From positions 744,001 to 808,000 of the forward strand of contig JAJTTP010000010.1 of the NCBI GenBank assembly GCA_023313575.1: a stretch of DNA of 64,000 nt. Direction: 5' to 3'. Source of the DNA: Eutypella sp. D-1. Lineage: Eukaryota > Ascomycota > Sordariomycetes > Xylariales > Diatrypaceae. The position numbers were made by a program, and so were the translations under genes. Of the stretch, positions 1 to 11,204 are shown one piece after another; positions within the stretch are counted from its first letter, which is position 1, and every line of letters begins with the position of its first letter. The notes under the pieces are model-generated. The model was given only the letters and a program-made list of their open reading frames with translations, was not told where the DNA came from and did not search any database.

Positions 1-890
1 TGTTCGAGCGCGTCAACCAGGACGTCCTCACCAGCCACTACCACAAGATGGTTGCGGACGGCGGCGATAACGCTGGCGCGGGCGATGATGAAGACGACGA
101 CGACGATGACTTCCTGTCAGTGAAGCGCGTACTACAGACCGACGACCTCGATGACGCGGCGGCGGAAGGCGAGGCGTCCGCAGGAGGCGGCGGCGACTCC
201 TTAGCGGTGGGCACGAAGATCATCAAGCACCTAGGAGGGGACCAGCCACTAGTAGTAGACTCGAAGCGGCGGGAGAAGCTGCTAAAGTCGAAGAAGGCGT
301 TGCTGCGGTTCCGGGGCCGCGGCGAGAAGGTGGTGTTCGACGACGAGGGCGAGGCGCACCACCCGTACCGGATCCGGGACGAGGCGGACTTCCGCGCCGC
401 GGGCGACGCCGAGCAGCAGCGGCGCGCCTTCGTCGAGGACGAGGCCGCCCGCGTCCGCGACGCCGACGTCGACGATAAGCAGGCTGCCCGCGACCGCCTC
501 CGCGAGAAGCGCGAGCGGCGCAAGGCCCGCGAGCGCGAGATGCTTGAGGCGGAGTCCGGCGGCGGTCGTGCCCGTCCTATGCTGGGTCCCAGCGCCGGCG
601 GCGACGATGACGGCGAGGATCCCCTCGCTCTACTCAAGTCTCTCCCTATCGCCGGCGATGGCGATGGCGATAGCGATAGCGATGGGCGGCAGGAGACCGG
701 CAGGCCGAGGAAGAAAGCGAAGAAGTGGTTCGAGGGCAGCGATGACGAGGACGGGGACGGTCCCTCGAAAGCGGCGAAGAACGATCAGGGCAAGAAGCAG
801 AAGGGAGGCCGTAAGGTTATCGAGGTCGCCGGCGAACCGGATACCCTCGAGGACCTCGAGGCGTTAGCGGCTGGTCTCTTGGAGGACTGA
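1..890 (+). CDS. DBP4: ATP-dependent RNA helicase Dbp4, C-terminal part (5' truncated by window edge)
   Basis: The reading frame is open from base 3 and ends at the TGA at 888-890, giving 295 visible residues. The helicase core lies outside the window. The visible part opens with FERVNQDVLTSHY, the segment that follows the helicase core in Dbp4/Hca4. It continues with an acidic run (EDDDDDDF), SVKRVL, the basic block SKRREKLLKSKK, the FRGRGEKVVFDDEG segment, a long charged helix rich in Arg and Glu (residues about 135-185), and a Lys/Asp-rich tail. Dbp4 is a nucleolar DEAD-box helicase of the small-subunit processome, needed for U14 snoRNA release and 18S rRNA maturation. A 199-codon antisense frame over it is a shadow of its GC-rich codons. 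The family call is firm; the 5' end is missing. Confidence 0.92.
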   Translation, partial: FERVNQDVLTSHYHKMVADGGDNAGAGDDEDDDDDDFLSVKRVLQTDDLDDAAAEGEASAGGGGDSLAVGTKIIKHLGGDQPLVVDSKRREKLLKSKKALLRFRGRGEKVVFDDEGEAHHPYRIRDEADFRAAGDAEQQRRAFVEDEAARVRDADVDDKQAARDRLREKRERRKAREREMLEAESGGGRARPMLGPSAGGDDDGEDPLALLKSLPIAGDGDGDSDSDGRQETGRPRKKAKKWFEGSDDEDGDGPSKAAKNDQGKKQKGGRKVIEVAGEPDTLEDLEALAAGLLED

Positions 891-2188
891 TGGAAGCAGC
901 GGGGTTTTGAAATATAGATATCGCGTTGGCGTATGCATGCATGCGTTATGTAGTATATTATACCTCTGCTTGAAAACCGTGGATTAACAACAATCGATAG
1001 TTCAAGATCTATTCTAAACCCTATATCTACATCTACATCTGCATTTAGCACCCCCTCCCCTTTCCCTCTATCCACCTAGTACGTAAAGATATCGGAAGCG
1101 ATCCATGCGCTTGGCAAAGGCTTAAATGCTTATTTGTACAATCCATATTAAACCCCTTAAACAAGCCAACCCAAACCTTACGTACATAGTAGTAAGGCTT
1201 GTAGGTCAATCAATGGGCCAGATGGATGGATGGGCCGGTCTGCGCCGGTCTGTCCCCCTTCCCCCTCCATGACTACCTAAGTAGGTAAAAAACCACCAAC
1301 CCCGCAAAGCCCCCCTGGAGCAAGAGCGGGACAGGGATCGTCTAGAACAACCTTTTGAAGGTTCCCCCCCATGCAAAAAACCCCCGCCGCCGCCAAAACG
1401 CCTTACGCCTTACGCCCGGGGCGCCATTCCTCCTTTTTCTGCATGCATGCTTTGCTTACTTCTTACCTTACCTTACCTCATCATCACCATTCTCCGGCCC
1501 TCTCTCCAACTGACAAAGTCGACTTATGTATGTATAGCAGGTGCAGATGCAGCTAGCCTACTAATACCTACTCCGGCAAAAACCCAACGTTCGCCGAACT
1601 CCCGCCTCCGCCGCGCATCACATCGCATCGTATCGCATCTTCGAGAACACCCGCTGGCTTCTTCTTTCTACTGTTCCCTTCCCCTCCTCCAAATCCCCCC
1701 TCTTAACTCCGCTTGCTGGCTGCATGCAAGGACCGACCGAGATCCCTGACCTGTGCAACCTGTCCTGTCACCCTCCTTTTGCCCCGAGTACTTACTTAAT
1801 TACTTTAGCTTACGTTACTTTTTGCAAACCTCTTTTTTTTTCCGTTCAGTTTTTTAAGTACAGCCTCACGCACCTCCTCCCGTTCCGCCTCGCCGAACTT
1901 CCTCTCCTCCGATATATTAGTATAGATAGATCTTACCCTACCACAACCACTAGACATCCCCCCTGGCTTTTTTTGAAACTTTTCTCTTTTTCTACTTTGT
2001 ATTTTTTTTTCTTGAACATCCCGCTCATTCCCGGCGACGGCGACTGTCACTTTACCTACTTTAGGCGAAACCCGTCAAGAGTTATATACAGAGATAGCTG
2101 GATTACTCTCCTACAAGCTAGCACCGGTGGCACCGAGTGATCCGATCACACACACGTCACCTCCGATCCCGATCCCGCTTCGAACGCG
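891..2188. other. Intergenic region between DBP4 and FAD1
   Basis: About 1.3 kb with no convincing coding frame. It holds the DBP4 3' region and the FAD1 upstream region. Bases 1420-2050 are rich in pyrimidine stretches on the plus strand (repeated CTTACCTTACC and CTTCTTTC runs), as is common in fungal promoters and 5' leaders. Short open frames here have no recognisable domains. Confidence 0.6.
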
Positions 2189-3448
2189 ATGTCGGCAGCC
2201 GTGGACGTAACGCCCACAGCCGCCTCGAAGAATAGCGCAAACCACATAACCACCAGCGACGTCGATCCCGCGATACCTCGGACAAACGCCGTCGTCGCTA
2301 CCGGCGACGATCCCGCGGCCGGGAGTCATACTCTAGAGGCGCTGTCCCACGACCTCAGGCGCCGCGTCGACGCCTTCCTGGACCTGGACACCGGCGACGC
2401 CGTCCTGCGCTCCACGCAGAACCAGGTCCGCGTCGCGAGGGATGTCATTGACGAGGCGCTGCGGCGGTATAGGTGCGTTCCCTTGCCTAGCTAGGACGTA
2501 TAATACATCCTTGTACTGGTTGCTAACGTGGGGAAAACAACGGCCTATAGACCCGAAGAACTCTCGCTTTCGTATAATGGCGGGAAGGACTGCCTTGTCC
2601 TTCTGGTACTGATATTGGCCTCGCTACCCTCCCATTTCCCGCCGTCTTCCGCCTCTGCCTCCGCCTCCACCTCCGCGCCTTCGGTTCCGAACCCCCCGAC
2701 GTCTAAACCGACGGATCAGAACGCCTCCTCCTCTTCTCCCTCCGCAACCGCAACCGTCACCCGGCCCTTCCCGACCTCCTTCCAAGCGCTCTACATCCGC
2801 CCCCCTTCACCCTTCCCCGAGGTCGACGCCTTCGTCGCCTCGTCCACCGCGGACTACCACCTTGACCTCGCGACGAGCGACCTGCCCATGAAGCCCGCAC
2901 TGACCGAGTACCTGCACGACACCTCGATCTCGCAGTCCAAGTCGCATCCACAGTCGCAGTCGCAGTCGCAGTCGAAGACCGAGGTGAACGGCGATGGGAA
3001 GCAGGGCAGGGGCGTCAAGGCCGTTTTCGTCGGCACGCGCCGCACAGACCCCCACGGCGCCCTGCTCACGCACTTCGACGAGACCGACGCCGATTGGCCG
3101 CGCTTCATGCGCATTCATCCCGTCATTGACTGGCACTACCGGGAGGTGTGGCGGGTGAGTTTGTCTTCTGTCACTGCGGAAGCAGAAGCGTACAAAGAAG
3201 TTGGAAAAGTACATGAAAAAGCTAACCTTGGGACATAATCCTATCGTCCGCAGTTCATCCGCGCCCTCGACATCCCGTACTGCCCACTCTACGACATGGG
3301 CTACACGTCGCTAGGCGGCACCAACGACACGCACCCGAACCCGGCGCTGCGCCGGTCCGAGAAGCAGATCGCCGAGGGCCGGAGCGCCTTCAGGCCCGCC
3401 TACGAGCTGATGGAGGATGACGAGGAACGGCTGGGTCGGGATCGGTAA
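2189..3448 (+). CDS. FAD1: FAD synthase (FMN adenylyltransferase), PAPS-reductase-like
   Basis: Three exons: 2189-2472, 2551-3154 and 3254-3448, encoding 360 residues. Intron 1 has GTGCGT...TAG with a TGCTAAC branch point. Intron 2 has GTGAGT...CAG with GCTAACC. All phases match. The enzyme transfers AMP from ATP to FMN to make FAD in the cytosol. The nucleotide-binding loop SYNGGKD sits at the start of exon 2. The family signatures VFVGTRRTDP, HPVIDWHYREVWRF and DMGYTSLGGTNDTHPNP follow in order, ending in the conserved basic tail. A Ser/Pro/Thr-rich, low-complexity insert (residues about 125-165) and a short Gln/Ser repeat (SQSQSQSQ) lengthen it relative to the roughly 306-residue yeast protein. 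It lies 1.3 kb downstream of DBP4 on the same strand. The start is the first ATG of the frame and is not independently proven. Confidence 0.93.
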
Positions 3449-4850
3449 TATCCCACCCGCGTCGCGTCGCGTGCGTGTGTCTGTGTTTGGCTTGGGAATT
3501 GGATGTTGGGAGGCAGGATCGCCGACGCTGGGACCGGTTTATGGGCTCTGCCCTCCTGCCCTGCCCTGCCCCCCCCCCCCTGTATTCAGCTGCTACGTCA
3601 TGTCTGCTGTAAGAAATGAGAGAAGTCGGTGTTTTGGGCTATTACGGTTGAAGAGTTTACCACTTTGTTCTAGATGATAGAAGAAGAAAATTCCCCCCTA
3701 TGGGAAGTTTCATGTTTGTGAGAAATAGCATGCATGCACTGTGACCATCAATATTCCACTTACTCCTCGGGTGGCTTGCGTGGTTGTTTTAAAACCTGAG
3801 ACAAATGTCGCTAACTACATACCATCCATACCTTACCAGTACATACGGCGATCCTCTAGGTACGGGGCGCTGATTTACTGTTTGTTTTGATTGGTTGAAT
3901 CGAGCTTCTCCGTTTCGATAACGATATCCGTTGGAAGCAGATGCAGATTTATCTAGACCAACAATCAGGGGGGTATTTTTTCCGTCGTTGAACCGCGGCC
4001 CTTTTTCCTTCTGGTGATAGGAATTAATCCACATACTTACGAGGAGTAAGTAAACTTGATATGGTATGATGTTCATGCTTGGTACACGACCTAAGTAGTG
4101 TCAGACTAGAACTATGTCTCTACGGCACCGAGAAGCTTCTCACGAGCGAGTATAGCCTCAGTTACTATCTAAAAGTATATATGTCCTTGCCCCCCCCCCC
4201 CTCAATTCATGCCTTCTTTTATCATGGATATGCTTTATCCTCTCTGTCTTCTTTCTTATACGAGTATGCCGAGCCCGTTGTGCCCTTTTTCTCGAGATGG
4301 TCCCTGCTTCGACCGGTGTGGCCAGATCAACAGCGTCATCGGCAATGTGGTCTTATCGAGAATCTAGCTATCTTATTGAACGGCCCACACGGCATCAAAG
4401 CTTCCGGGCTTCGGCTGAATATACGAGTGCAGTAAATAGTGTACAGTCATTCTCCTACGGAGATAAAGCGCCCACCACCCTATGTTAGGGTTGATTCTGA
4501 ACTATATTCGCACGACAATAACGAGATGAGCCAAGATTTTCTTTGCATTCCTTTCTGAGGTAGCGCGGGAGCCGAGAGGGACCAAGGAAGCTTTCAGCCA
4601 GGTAAGGCTTACTGAGATAATGAAAATCGCCTGCGAGGCAGGGTTTCTCCTCCCCCGGTGATGTCAGGTATATCCAGTTATATCATTCTTCATCTTTCTG
4701 CTATATCCTGTCCAGCTCACGGTCTGCATCCCTGGAGCTTGGGGTCCGGGTACCTAGCGACATTTGTACTTAAGAGCGGCGGTGGCCGGGGCATAGCGTG
4801 CTGCTGCCGTCGTCTTCTTCTGGCCCGTACATTGCCGCTACGATTCAAAG
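3449..4850. other. Intergenic region downstream of FAD1
   Basis: About 1.4 kb. No gene was recognised on either strand. It contains two C homopolymer runs (around 3571-3580 and 4190-4201) and otherwise unremarkable sequence with only short, domain-free frames. Confidence 0.6.
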
Positions 4851-5494
4851 ATGGTTGCAATAATATCGCTAGCTCTAATTCTGCCCCTCGCCCTCCGGGG
4901 AGGCGCGGCATCAACAAACCAGAGTCCGCTGGGAAGCGGGTCGCAGGCGGAAACGCAGCCCATCCCGAGTGGAATAACCTGGGGCCCATGCCCCGACAGG
5001 TTTGCACCGGTGCCCCCAACGTGACCATGACGTGCGCTAATTACACCATGCCATTGGATTGGGACAACCCGGATGACGGGGAGCGGGGTGGTGCTAGGGA
5101 TGCTGCGGCTCGCGGCCGGGAGACCCGACACGGCAGATCGGGAACCTGTTCGTGAACCCCGGGGGGGCGGGCGGGCAGGCGACGCAGACCGTGGCGGAGC
5201 TGGCCAGGGACCCGAAGAAGCTGAGGCCGGCGCTGCGATATCATCGGGCTCAATACGCCCGTACGCGTGCGACCCCGCCGCTTTCAACGAGCGCATCTCG
5301 CCTTGTTCCCACCACCCAAGTGGACTTCGACGCCCTCGTCGCCCATTAGGGATGAGCTCGAGAATGTCGTCCTTCTGATCAGGAATAGGACCGGTCACAC
5401 GAGCTGGCTTCTTGGTGGCGCTACCGCGGCCGCTGCAGACGCGTATCTCCTGGACCTGACGCTGCCTGAGCCTGGAACCATTCTGAACTCGTGA
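4851..5494 (+). pseudogene. Relic of a secreted TAP-like alpha/beta hydrolase (tripeptidyl-aminopeptidase family)
   Basis: An ATG at 4851 begins a signal-peptide-like stretch (MVAIISLALILPLAL) followed by SGITWGPCPDRF, typical of TAP-like secreted hydrolases. The frame then stops at about 5021 and homology resumes in another frame with VTMTCANYTMPLDWDNP. It moves to a third frame (VVLGMLRLAAGRPD), a further frame (IGNLFVNPGGAGG, the family's oxyanion-region motif), then CDPAAFNERIS, then PTTQVDFDALVA. The last segment, RNRTGHTSWLL...DLTLPEPGT, matches the C-terminal end with the catalytic-His GHTS motif. The middle of the protein, including the nucleophile-serine segment, is absent. At least four frameshifts plus an internal deletion make a functional product implausible. 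The relic is still GC-rich, so it decayed by indels, not by RIP. Confidence 0.8.
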
Positions 5495-6027
5495 GTCGGC
5501 GGTCGAGATGCCCGAGGGCAGCTCCTTCGCAACAGCCTAACTCGCCTAGCCTAACCAGACGAGGGGCCAAGTTGGTGGCTATAGTCTAGACGGCTGATCA
5601 CTTCAAAATAATCATGACATCCATAAGTAATGAAATATCTACGGCAAGATTGAGACGGCTGATCCTGAGTAGTTTTGCTAAATAGACATCATAATCCTGT
5701 GCAAGTACTTCATTTAACCATGACAATAATCGTATCTCGAGTGAGCCACGCTCATAAACCTAGGTCAACTTTGGGAAACATGCCATATTATGTCAGAACT
5801 CGATCTTGCTACTTAAGGACATGCTGCGCCAGACTTTTGATCCAAATCCAAAAAGAAAAAGCGTTCATGTACGCCAAGATATTGACACCGCCGTGCCGCG
5901 CGATCAAGTTTCGTGCTGGGATATTGGTCCAGACAGGTGATACGAGCCCGTCGATACAACACCGTCATTTGAAAAATATTCATACAGACATGCTTCCCAA
6001 TATCCTAAAACAAGCAGCTATCTCCCT
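5495..6027. other. Gap between the hydrolase relic and the aldehyde dehydrogenase 3' end
   Basis: About 530 bp, lower in GC than its neighbours. No gene was seen; it probably holds the 3' UTR of the minus-strand aldehyde dehydrogenase. Confidence 0.5.
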
Positions 6028-7554
6028 TTACAGCTTCGCAAAGACAGTAGCTACACTCCCGCCCATATCGATGAGGGTGCTCTTGTTGCGGACCCAGGCT
6101 TCGAGACCGCGACGACCGTTCTCAACGCCAAGGCCGCTCTGCTTCCAGCCGCCAACAGCCATCTCGGCGGGGCTCTCGCCCCAGGTATTGACCCAGTTGA
6201 TGCCGGCCTGGAGGCGGTTGATCGTGTTGTGGCACAGGTCGAGGTCGCGACCGACGACACCGGCGGCGAGCCCGAGTTCCGTGGCATTGGCGCGCGCGAT
6301 CGCCTCGTCGACATTGTCGTAGAACAGGATGGACATGACAGGCCCGAAGATCTCCTCCCGCACAATCGTCATGTTGTCCTGGCAGTCCGTGAAAACCGTT
6401 GGGCGCACCCAGTAACCATCCTTGAGCTTGGCCGGGAGCGGAGTCTCCGTGGCGGAGGCCGAGAGGGGCTCAGGACCACCGCACAACAGCGTCGCACGAT
6501 CCTCATCAATGCCGCGGCGGATATACGAGATCACTTTGTCACGATGGGTAGCGCTGCTAAGGGGTCCAAAGTTGGTGGCTGGGTCGAAGAGGTCACCGGG
6601 GCGGATGTGACGAACGCGGTCCAGTATAGCGCGTTCGAACTCCTGCCGCATGGCGCGTGGCACGAAAACACGCGTTCCATTAGTGCAGACCTGGCCCGAG
6701 CTGTAAAAGTTGGCCATCATGGCAACGTCGGCGGCGCGGTCGACAGGAGCGTCCGGTAGCACCACCAGTGGGCTCTTGCCACCGAGCTCCATCGTCACGT
6801 ACTTCATGTTGCCGCCAGCGGCGCCCGCGACCTTGCGCCCAGTGCTGACTTGGCCCGTGAAGCTGACCTTGGCAATGTCGGGGTGGTTCGTCAAACGCGT
6901 GCCGACCTCACCGGCGCCGTAGACGACGTTAAAGACGCCGGCAGGGACGCCAGCTTCGCGGTAGATGTCGGCAAGATACTCGGCGTGTAGTGGAGTATAT
7001 TCGCTAGGCTTATAGACCATGCAGTTACCCGCGGCAAGGCAGGGTGCTGACTTCCATAGGGCGATCTGGATGGGGTAGTTCCAGGCGCCAATGCCGGCAC
7101 ACACGCCGAGCGGCTCCTTGGAAGTGGTCACGGAGGCGGTGGGCCGCAGCCGGAAGGACTCCCCGTTGAGCCCACCACTGGCCACCAGGTTCGCGAAGTA
7201 CTCGAGCACATCGGCACCCGTCACCACGTCTACCTCAGACGTCTCGGAGAATGGCTTGCCCGTGTCGAGGGTCTCGACGCGAGCGAGGCCGTCGTTATGC
7301 TGCCGCAGCAGTGCGACGGCCTTCTGCAGAATCCGCGCCCGCTCTATCGGGGGCGTGGCTGACCACGAGGGGAAGGCGTCCTGGGCGGCTTTCACTGCCG
7401 CGTCGACGGACGCGTGGGACGACGTGTGGACCCGGCATATGGGGGTTCCTGTGGACGGGTCGACGGAGTCGATGTGACCCGGCGAGTCCCGAGACGGCTG
7501 CGGTTTTCCCGCGTAATAGGTATGTCGGTCTACCTCTTGAGCCGCCATTGTCAT
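6028..7554 (-). CDS. Betaine aldehyde dehydrogenase (NAD(P)+-dependent ALDH), probable peroxisomal
   Basis: A single uninterrupted exon of 508 codons, the usual length for the ALDH superfamily. It should oxidise betaine aldehyde to glycine betaine. Visible motifs are [18 protein letters not shown] (cofactor-pocket Asn159), [16 protein letters not shown], the general-base motif MELGGKSP (Glu256) and the nucleophile motif [12 protein letters not shown] (Cys290). The [14 protein letters not shown] wording is that of BetB-type betaine aldehyde dehydrogenases. The C-terminus is AKL, a good match to the PTS1 peroxisomal signal. A second in-frame ATG lies two codons downstream at 7548, so the start is uncertain by two residues. 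It is divergent from the choline oxidase gene across a 1.9-kb shared upstream region, which supports the substrate assignment. The family is certain; the substrate is inferred from motifs and neighbour. Confidence 0.93.
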   Translation of the reverse strand: MTMAAQEVDRHTYYAGKPQPSRDSPGHIDSVDPSTGTPICRVHTSSHASVDAAVKAAQDAFPSWSATPPIERARILQKAVALLRQHNDGLARVETLDTGKPFSETSEVDVVTGADVLEYFANLVASGGLNGESFRLRPTASVTTSKEPLGVCAGIGAWNYPIQIALWKSAPCLAAGNCMVYKPSEYTPLHAEYLADIYREAGVPAGVFNVVYGAGEVGTRLTNHPDIAKVSFTGQVSTGRKVAGAAGGNMKYVTMELGGKSPLVVLPDAPVDRAADVAMMANFYSSGQVCTNGTRVFVPRAMRQEFERAILDRVRHIRPGDLFDPATNFGPLSSATHRDKVISYIRRGIDEDRATLLCGGPEPLSASATETPLPAKLKDGYWVRPTVFTDCQDNMTIVREEIFGPVMSILFYDNVDEAIARANATELGLAAGVVGRDLDLCHNTINRLQAGINWVNTWGESPAEMAVGGWKQSGLGVENGRRGLEAWVRNKSTLIDMGGSVATVFAKL

Positions 7555-9474
7555 TGTGTTGAGGAGGATGTCTGCCTAGTGACAATTGCCTGGAACTATG
7601 TGCGCTAACAGCGTCAAAGACCACTCACCCCTATTTAGCTATCCGCAGAAGTGGCCTTATCTTTTTTTCTTGCCTTTTTTCTTGCCCTTTTTTTTCAGCG
7701 TAACAAGGATTTTCGGTTACAAAACACAGATATCGACTGATCGCGTGTGCTAGTGTAGTTGTTGAACCAACCAACCACCCAACTGATTCGTGAGAAAAGT
7801 AAGTAATGGGCAAGTATCACGGCGAGGAATTACGTCGAAAGTGGATTACTGAAGGGGTGGAAGTAACCATATACAGAAAGGTGGCAGCTGGGTGTGTGCA
7901 GGACTAAAGTAACTACCACCGACTACGACGTAACCAGCTGTCCTCTGATTGGGCGATACGGGGTAGCTGTGTCATGATACCGCACTAATACCGTACTAAA
8001 GTTGTCCCGGACACATGGTTAATAGTGGGTTGGTGGGGAGGAGTGGGGTAGGTTGCGGTAATAAATCCCAGTGGAGAGGGCCGGGGGCCGGGGGGGTTCG
8101 GGGCTGAGAGGCTGAGAACAAATTTCATGATTGGTTCGTCCAACCTTTAGAGTTGCTATGAACTTACAAGTTTCGTCTCACTTAAGCTGGTTAAGTCACT
8201 GTAAGCTGTGTGTGTGTACTTCACCTAAAGTCTCGAACAGGAAATCTTAAGATTCATGTTTTAACCTCTTCTCAAAAGCCTAACATTTAACTTGCCACTC
8301 CTTAAAAATTTTGCAGCTTTGAGACTCTAGTAGGGACTGATACGTGCGTAGTCTTCAGCGTATGTAGAATATATACCTATACGAGGCGTTTCCAAGGTTA
8401 CTACCAACTTTACGTAAAGTTCACCCAAAGGGAATTGCAAAACACCGTACTTATACACATAGCAACGGCACGCATAATCCGTTGCTATCCGCCTACGACG
8501 TAAGCACCGGCAGTTATGAATTCCTTAAAATGCGGAGAATCGGTCGAGAAGGTTTGGTACTGAGAATGAGGTCACCGGCTCCTTCATATCGGCGACGGCC
8601 GATGAACCAACCGTTTACGTAGTATATGCAGCACTATTCCTACATACGATCCCACTGTATAATATTTGTCGGAGGGATCTCGGGTGTTTTCACCGCCGTC
8701 CGTACAAGGAGGAGAGGATCTCATAAGGAATAAACGGGCAAATAAGATCTTACGAGGAAACCGAACTAAGAGGGTCAAAAAAATTCTCAAGCTTCTTCTA
8801 GCGGAAGACCGGCGCTGGACGGACTGTGGATTTCCCAGTGGAAGTAAGGTTAGCAGGTTAGTATGTAGACGAACCTCTTGCCACGACCACCTGGATCGTT
8901 ATCAATATAGTTACATCGGCTCTTGTTGAACATAACCAACACCCTTTAGCACGCGGATATGGCGACACGAAAAAGTGCAGGTTGAGTACCCTAGTCATTT
9001 TTGCATACAGTATATGTACAGTATAACTATCTAGATAATGTTTTTGGTATGGCTTGGTATGCATGGTGTGCGTCTTACTTCCCTCTAGGCGTTAGACCAA
9101 CCACCCACCCCCCCACAAACCCTGGTGATCCTCCCTATCTACCCAATACCTTGTCTACCCAGCCTCAAGGTCGCATGGTTATCTCTACTTTAGTATGTAT
9201 CATACATGCGTTTATGAATGCAGCTAGGAAAAATCTCAGAAGTGACCAGATCCTGATCGCCCTTATCGCGTAGTTGGTTACAGGTCGAATCATACTTCCT
9301 CTGCAACCCAAGATTTCTTAAAGAGGGAGGAATCTGCCATTGCGTGCTTACAAACTATTATATCTGCGGCATCCTCGTTACCGACTCCCTGGGAACAACT
9401 CCAAACCCCGATCGATTCTTCTGCTGCCCATTGCTCCCTCCATACATACCGTACCGACAGAACCACCATTCAAG
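7555..9474. promoter_or_regulatory. Shared divergent upstream region of betaine aldehyde dehydrogenase and choline oxidase
   Basis: About 1.9 kb between two divergently transcribed genes of one pathway, so it must hold both promoters. On the plus strand there is a T/C-rich stretch at 7655-7697 close to the dehydrogenase start. Inverted CCAAT pentamers (ATTGG) occur at 7948-7952 and 8130-8134. No coding frame or clear TATA box was assigned. Co-regulation is inferred from the arrangement only. Confidence 0.5.
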
Positions 9475-11204
9475 ATGACGACCGTTGAGCTCCCGGTGTC
9501 CGATGCCGCCGGCAAGTACGATTACGTCGTCGTGGGCGGCGGTACGGCCGGCTGCGTTCTCGCTGCTCGTCTGGCCGAGTACCTGCCTCACAAGAACATT
9601 CTCCTCATCGAGGCAGGGCCCAGCGACTTCAATGACGACCGCGTCCTCAACTTACGCGAATGGCTGAATATGCTTGGCGGCGAGTTCGATTATGACTACG
9701 GCACCACCGAACAGCCCAATGGTAAGAGCCAACTTGATATACCCTATTTCTGATGTTACTGGAGCTTAGACTTATTCTTGTAGGTAATTCGTTCATCCGC
9801 CACTCGCGGGCTAAGGTGTTGGGCGGCTGCTCATCGCACAACACCCTCATCTCGTTCAAGCCATTTGAGTACGACATGCAGATATGGGAGTCCCTCGGCG
9901 CCCGAGGATGGACATTTCCCATGTTCATGCGCGTATTGACGCGATTAAAGAACACGATCCAGCCGGTGCATGCGCGGCATCGGAACCAGCTCTGCCAGGA
10001 CTGGGTCAACTCCTGCAGCCAGGCGCTCGATGTTCCCGTGCTCCACGACTTCAACCGTCATATCCAGAAGGACGGTGCCCTGCGCCAGGGCGTCGGCTTC
10101 TTCTCCATCAGCTACAACCCGGACGATGGCCGCCGGTCTAGCGCTTCCGTTGCGTACATCCACCCCATCCTTCGCGGCGAGGAGAACAGGCCCAACCTTA
10201 CGGTTCTCACCAACGCCTGGGTGTCTAAGATCAACGTCGAGGGAGATGCCGTTCACAGCATTGACGTCACCCTGAAGGATGGCTCGGCACGCAAGGTAAA
10301 GGCGAACACCGAGACGATCCTCACGGCCGGCGCGGTCGACACGCCCCGCCTGATGTTGCTGTCGGGTCTTGGACCCAAGGAGCAGCTTTCGTCGCTCGGT
10401 ATACCCGTCGTCCGCGATATTCCCGGTGTCGGCGAGAACTTGCAGGATCACCCGGAGAGTATCATCATGTGGGAGCTTAACCGGCCTGTTCCGGCTAACC
10501 AGACGACCATGGACTCAGACGCGGGCATCTTCCTGCGTCGCGAGGCTCCAGGTGCGGGCGCCAAGAAGTCGAAGGCCAACCCCAAGGGCATCTCCGACGG
10601 TGACATTGCCGACGTCATGATGCACTGCTACCAGATCCCCTTCACCCTCAACACTCTGCGGCTCGGGTACCCAGACATCCGTGACGGATATGCGTTCTGC
10701 ATGACCCCCAATATCCCGCGCCCGCGCTCCCGAGGCCGTCTGTACCTGACGTCCGCGGACCCTTCAGTCAAGCCTGCGCTCGACTTCCGGTACTTCACGG
10801 ACCCCGAGGGCTACGATGCGGCGACTCTGGTGTACGGAATGCGTGCGGCACGCAAGGTGGCGCAGCAGGCGCCCTTCAAGGACTGGATCAAGGCGGAAAT
10901 CGCACCCGGCCCCAAGGTCCAGACCGACGAGGAGTTGAGCCACTACGCGCGCAAGGCCGCCCACACCGTCTACCACCCGTGCGGTACCACGCGTATGGGC
11001 GACACCAAGACCGACGACCTGGCTGTCGTCGATGAGAAGCTCCGCGTCCGCGGCTTCCGCAACCTCCGTATCGTCGATGCCGGCGTCTTCCCCACCATCC
11101 CCACCATTAACCCCATGGTCACCGTCCTCGGTGTCGCCGAGCGCGCCGCCGAGCTGATCGCGGAGGAGGTCCAGACCCCCAAGGAGCGACAGGCTCGTCT
11201 ATAG
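9475..11204 (+). CDS. Choline oxidase (GMC oxidoreductase, covalent FAD), probable peroxisomal
   Basis: Two exons, 9475-9721 and 9784-11204, joined across a GTAAGA...TAG intron, encode 555 residues. The enzyme oxidises choline to betaine aldehyde and onward to glycine betaine, with O2 reduced to H2O2. The N-terminal ADP-binding fold is [12 protein letters not shown] with the downstream acidic LLIEAGP. The motif LGGCSSHN at residues 95-102 places His101 where bacterial choline oxidase CodA carries its covalently flavinylated His99. The catalytic pair is also present: His480 in [10 protein letters not shown] and Asn525 in INPMVTV, matching CodA His466 and Asn510. The HPE motif of the choline pocket is kept. 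The C-terminus ARL fits PTS1. The ATG at 9475 was chosen because it directly precedes the FAD domain in a good context (CAAGATGAC); the frame extends upstream without homology. Confidence 0.93.

Noticed and set aside
38..637. 199-codon minus-strand frame over the DBP4 tail
   Set aside because: Ser/Arg-rich antisense shadow of the acidic GC-rich Dbp4 codons; no domain.
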